Under the pieces are notes generated by a model. The model saw nothing but the letters and a program-made list of their open reading frames with translations, had not been told where the DNA came from and ran no database searches. From an uncultured Porphyromonadaceae bacterium (lineage in GTDB: Bacteria; Bacteroidota; Bacteroidia; Bacteroidales; Muribaculaceae), in the NCBI GenBank assembly GCA_947166165.1, contig CAMVDK010000179.1, forward strand, positions 1-6,506: a DNA stretch of 6,506 nucleotides, in the 5' to 3' direction. Shown here piece after piece: positions 5,268 to 6,506 of this stretch. The translations under genes were made by a program, and so were the position numbers. The first letter of the stretch is position 1. Each line of letters opens with the position of its first letter.

Positions 5268-5275
5268 CAAATTTA
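5268..5275 (-). promoter_or_regulatory. -7 box for the DUF6140-like gene
   Basis: On the minus strand TAAATTTG matches TAnnTTTG exactly. It would start transcription about 20 nt before the ATG at 5240. No TTG/TTTG is seen at the expected -33 distance, so the promoter may be weak or need an activator. Confidence 0.4.
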
Positions 5276-5363
5276 CGCCGTTCTTTCGTTTTGGCGATGG
5301 GTGGCGTTGGTTCATCTGGGTTCACGGGCAATAATTTGCGGGTGGTGTAGCGTTATTGGTGTG

Positions 5364-5480
5364 TCACAAAGGGAAAAAGAAAGTAGCGTGGCGCATCTCC
5401 TTATGGGTGCTTATCTCGCCTCCGAGGCCGTAGGATGCCGGTTGTACCGAGATAAGCCGAGATGTCCACGCTATATTCAT
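5364..5480 (-). CDS. Possible 38-aa leader peptide across the structured segment
   Basis: ATG 5478-5480 to TGA 5364-5366 gives 38 residues beginning MNIAWTSRLI and ending TFFFPL. The frame runs through both arms of the terminator-like hairpin. That makes it either a chance ORF in structured DNA or a leader peptide whose translation would melt the hairpin. The composition is not clearly protein-like and there is no run of a single regulatory codon. It is listed because its position suits a translational attenuator. Confidence 0.2.
   Translation of the reverse strand: MNIAWTSRLISVQPASYGLGGEISTHKEMRHATFFFPL
5371..5472 (-). terminator. Terminator-like hairpin with U-rich tail
   Basis: On the minus strand, nested stems 5466-5472/5385-5391 (7 bp), 5459-5464/5394-5399 (6 bp) and 5448-5457/5409-5418 (10 bp, perfect) enclose a 29-nt loop (5419-5447). 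Immediately after the outer stem the strand reads ACTTTCTTTTTCCC, a pyrimidine- and T-rich tract. Together these look like an intrinsic terminator for RNA coming from the promoter at 5658-5688, before the DUF6140-like gene. The stem is longer and more interrupted than usual, so it may have another structural role. Confidence 0.45.
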
Positions 5481-5652
5481 GATGGTGATATATAGCGGGC
5501 ATCGTCGGCTCGTCTGTCGCTAAGGGTACAACCCGATGGTCTCAAGAAATTTCCTACGTTTCGGAGGCCTTCGTTCGACAGCGAAGCAGCGACGCTGTTT
5601 CTGGTTCCGCGATGTGTGGAGAGGCGGTGGGCGCGCGCACCCGGTGCCAATC
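5371..5652 (-). ncRNA. Candidate structured RNA or leader upstream of the DUF6140-like gene
   Basis: A transcript from the promoter at 5658-5688 would run left through about 280 nt and end at the hairpin plus U-tract. Early segments TCGGAGG and TCCTACG (5561-5567, 5552-5558) and GGTACAACC (5525-5533) are complementary to CCTCCGA and CGTAGGA (5419-5425, 5429-5435) and GGTTGTACC (5440-5448), which make up most of the loop of that hairpin. The RNA could thus form a pseudoknot, or switch between the hairpin and a long-range pairing. Other local hairpins are ACAGCG/CGCTGT (5578-5598) and GCTATAT/ATATAGC (5470-5496). It shows none of the conserved marks of tmRNA, RNase P RNA or SRP RNA that I would recognise. 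It may be a free ncRNA, an attenuator, or a DNA-level repeat. No other gene is supported in this stretch. Confidence 0.4.
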
Positions 5653-5657
5653 GGGTG

Positions 5658-5688
5658 CAAATTTAGGCATTCGTTGGCAAATGTGCAA
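5658..5688 (-). promoter_or_regulatory. Strong Bacteroidales promoter
   Basis: On the minus strand TTG (5686-5688) and TAAATTTG (5658-5665) are separated by 20 bp, matching the Bacteroides -33/-7 arrangement. The start point would be near 5652. It reads toward the structured segment and the DUF6140-like gene. Confidence 0.65.
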
Positions 5689-5765
5689 CTTTTCGGGCCG
5701 GAAAATGAGAAATTTTCGGCTTTTTCAAGCGCACTCGCAGAAAACTGTGTCTAAGTCGCCGGTGA

Positions 5766-5839
5766 ACACCCGAAGGGTGTCCTCTGAGTAATGCCCCCGT
5801 GAAACGAGTGGCCGAGCGAGGACACTCGTTCCACGGGGG
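5766..5839. repeat. Two hairpins between coding remnant and promoter
   Basis: ACACCC-GAA-GGGTGT (5766-5780) is a perfect 6-bp stem with a GAA triloop. CCCCCGTG (5794-5801) pairs with CACGGGGG (5832-5839), and inside it ACGAGTG (5804-5810) pairs with CACTCGT (5823-5829) around a 12-nt loop, with only a 2x2 mismatch between the stems. Neither is followed by a T-tract, so they are not typical terminators. They look like members of the palindromic repeat families that fill 5570-6500. Confidence 0.7.
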
Positions 5840-5846
5840 GGAAGGT

Positions 5847-6011
5847 GCCAGCCACAAGCATGTCGCCTGCTGTGACTCCCTTGACAAGTAGGTCCTTGAG
5901 GAAGTATAGCTCGCCAATCTCGCCGCCACCATCAATGATGATTTGCCAGCCTCCATAAGGGGTCGCCTTCGAGGGTATGTCATAATTATAGTGTTTCGGA
6001 AGCAGTGCCGC
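5847..6011 (-). pseudogene. Remnant of an unidentified protein-coding gene
   Basis: The minus frame with codons ending at 6011 is open from just after a TAG (6012-6014) to a TAG at 5751-5753 and has no usable ATG near its start. Its first 55 codons, including HYNYDIPSKATPYGG and GGEIGELYFLKDLL, read like real protein: mixed hydrophobic strands, a Gly-rich turn and a helix. After about 5847 the frame enters the 5794-5839 hairpin and becomes noise. I read it as an internal or C-terminal piece of a gene broken by repeats on both sides. The family is not recognised. A longer ORF in another frame (5663-6064) covers the same DNA, but its composition is Arg/Ser/Pro-rich noise. Confidence 0.4.
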
Positions 6012-6060
6012 CTATCGGCGGGAACCACGAAGTGCTCACGACCGACAGGGAGCCCGAAGG

Positions 6061-6506
6061 GCAAGCGAAGCGCGCAGTTTTAGCGTCCTTAGGGATGAAA
6101 TCTGTCAAATCAATTCAAATCTTTCAAGATTTAAATTAATACTTTTGTTAGATTTTGAGAAGATTTGTAAGATTTCCCGCCGTTAGGCGGCTGTCTGCTC
6201 TCGCTCTGCAAACCAAGAACGAGTTCTTGCAAGCGAAGCGCGCAGTTTTAGCGCCCTTAGGGCGGAAATCTGTCAAATCAATTCAAATCTTTCAAGATTT
6301 AAATTAATACTTTTGTTAGATTTTGAGAAGATTTGTAAGATTTCCCGCCGTTAGGCGGCTGTCTGCTCTCGCTCTGCAAACCAAGAACGAGTTCTTGCAA
6401 GCGAAGCGCGCAGTTTTAGCGCCCTTAGGGCGGAAATCTGTCAAATCAATTCAAATCTTTCAAGATTTAAATTAATACTTTTGTTAGATTTTGAGAAGAT
6501 TTGTAA
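6061..6506. repeat. 168-bp tandem repeat, at least 2.65 copies, running off the right edge
   Basis: Copies begin at 6061, 6229 and 6397. The third is cut after 110 bp and is identical to copy 2 over that length. Copy 1 differs from copy 2 at three bases, all in the stem CGCCC-TTA-GGGCG, which copy 1 (CGTCC-TTA-GGGATG) disrupts. Each unit also holds GCGAAGC, AAATCTT-TC-AAGATTT, CCGCC-GTTA-GGCGG and CAAGAAC-GA-GTTCTTG (for example 6214-6229). All three plus-strand frames have stops within a unit, so it is unlikely to encode protein. The unit is far too long for a CRISPR repeat and there are no spacers. Confidence 0.9.

Noticed and set aside
5371..5652. tmRNA, RNase P RNA, SRP RNA or a known riboswitch
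   Set aside because: I found none of the conserved core sequences of these RNAs, and the stems do not follow their layouts.
5794..5839. Intrinsic terminator
   Set aside because: The stem is strong, but no T-tract follows on either strand.
5663..6064. 133-aa minus-strand ORF
   Set aside because: It crosses three hairpins, a promoter and repeat-like DNA, and its product is Arg/Ser/Pro-rich noise. Another frame over 5847-6011 is more protein-like.
6061..6506. CRISPR array
   Set aside because: The whole 168-bp unit is repeated with no variable spacers, and the unit is several times longer than a CRISPR repeat.

Overview
The window looks like chromosomal DNA of a Bacteroidota species, most likely a Prevotella-like member of the Bacteroidales. 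The signs are promoters of the Bacteroides type (-7 box TAnnTTTG), genes preceded by A/T-rich leaders without Shine-Dalgarno sequences, a small protein resembling the Bacteroidales DUF6140 family, and many palindromic intergenic repeats. Every credible gene is on the minus strand.

Layout. 1-825 is the N-terminal three quarters of an agmatine deiminase (aguA), GC-rich and cut by the left edge. 1065-1304 is a small acidic hypothetical protein with a candidate promoter at 1351-1384. 1305-1635 has no gene but holds a long perfect hairpin. 1636-2028 is a hypothetical protein whose N-terminal coding region contains a palindromic repeat (repeat A) found again at 3473-3530.

2040-5020 is visibly AT-rich compared with both sides and carries a cluster of small membrane-protein genes. 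Read in the direction of transcription they are: a DUF697-like protein (4937-4389), a 36-residue ORF (4353-4243), a second, shorter DUF697-like protein (4201-3839), a glycine-zipper protein with a split zinc ribbon (3791-3561), a 454-bp gap full of gene and repeat debris, and a third DUF697-like protein with C-terminal repeats (3106-2327). The third gene is bracketed by an inverted pair of about 160-bp imperfect repeats (repeat B). The three paralogues share a W-x-M-Y / G-[IL]-x-[FI] / N-[LI]-A pattern. DUF697-type domains are known from membrane partners of GTPases (YcjF family), but no GTPase is in the window, so the job of this cluster is unknown.

5019-5240 encodes the DUF6140-like protein. 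5241-6506 has no convincing intact gene. It holds a good Bacteroidales promoter (5658-5688), followed downstream on the minus strand by a highly structured segment that ends in a hairpin plus a U-rich tract. The loop of that hairpin is complementary to an earlier part of the same transcript: a candidate ncRNA or attenuator upstream of the DUF6140-like gene. Further right are more hairpins, a remnant of a coding frame (5847-6011), and a 168-bp tandem repeat that runs off the right edge.

The points most worth a second look are the three-paralogue membrane cluster, the repeat-bracketed gene, and the self-complementary leader. No complete known defence, secretion or mobile-element machinery is present.
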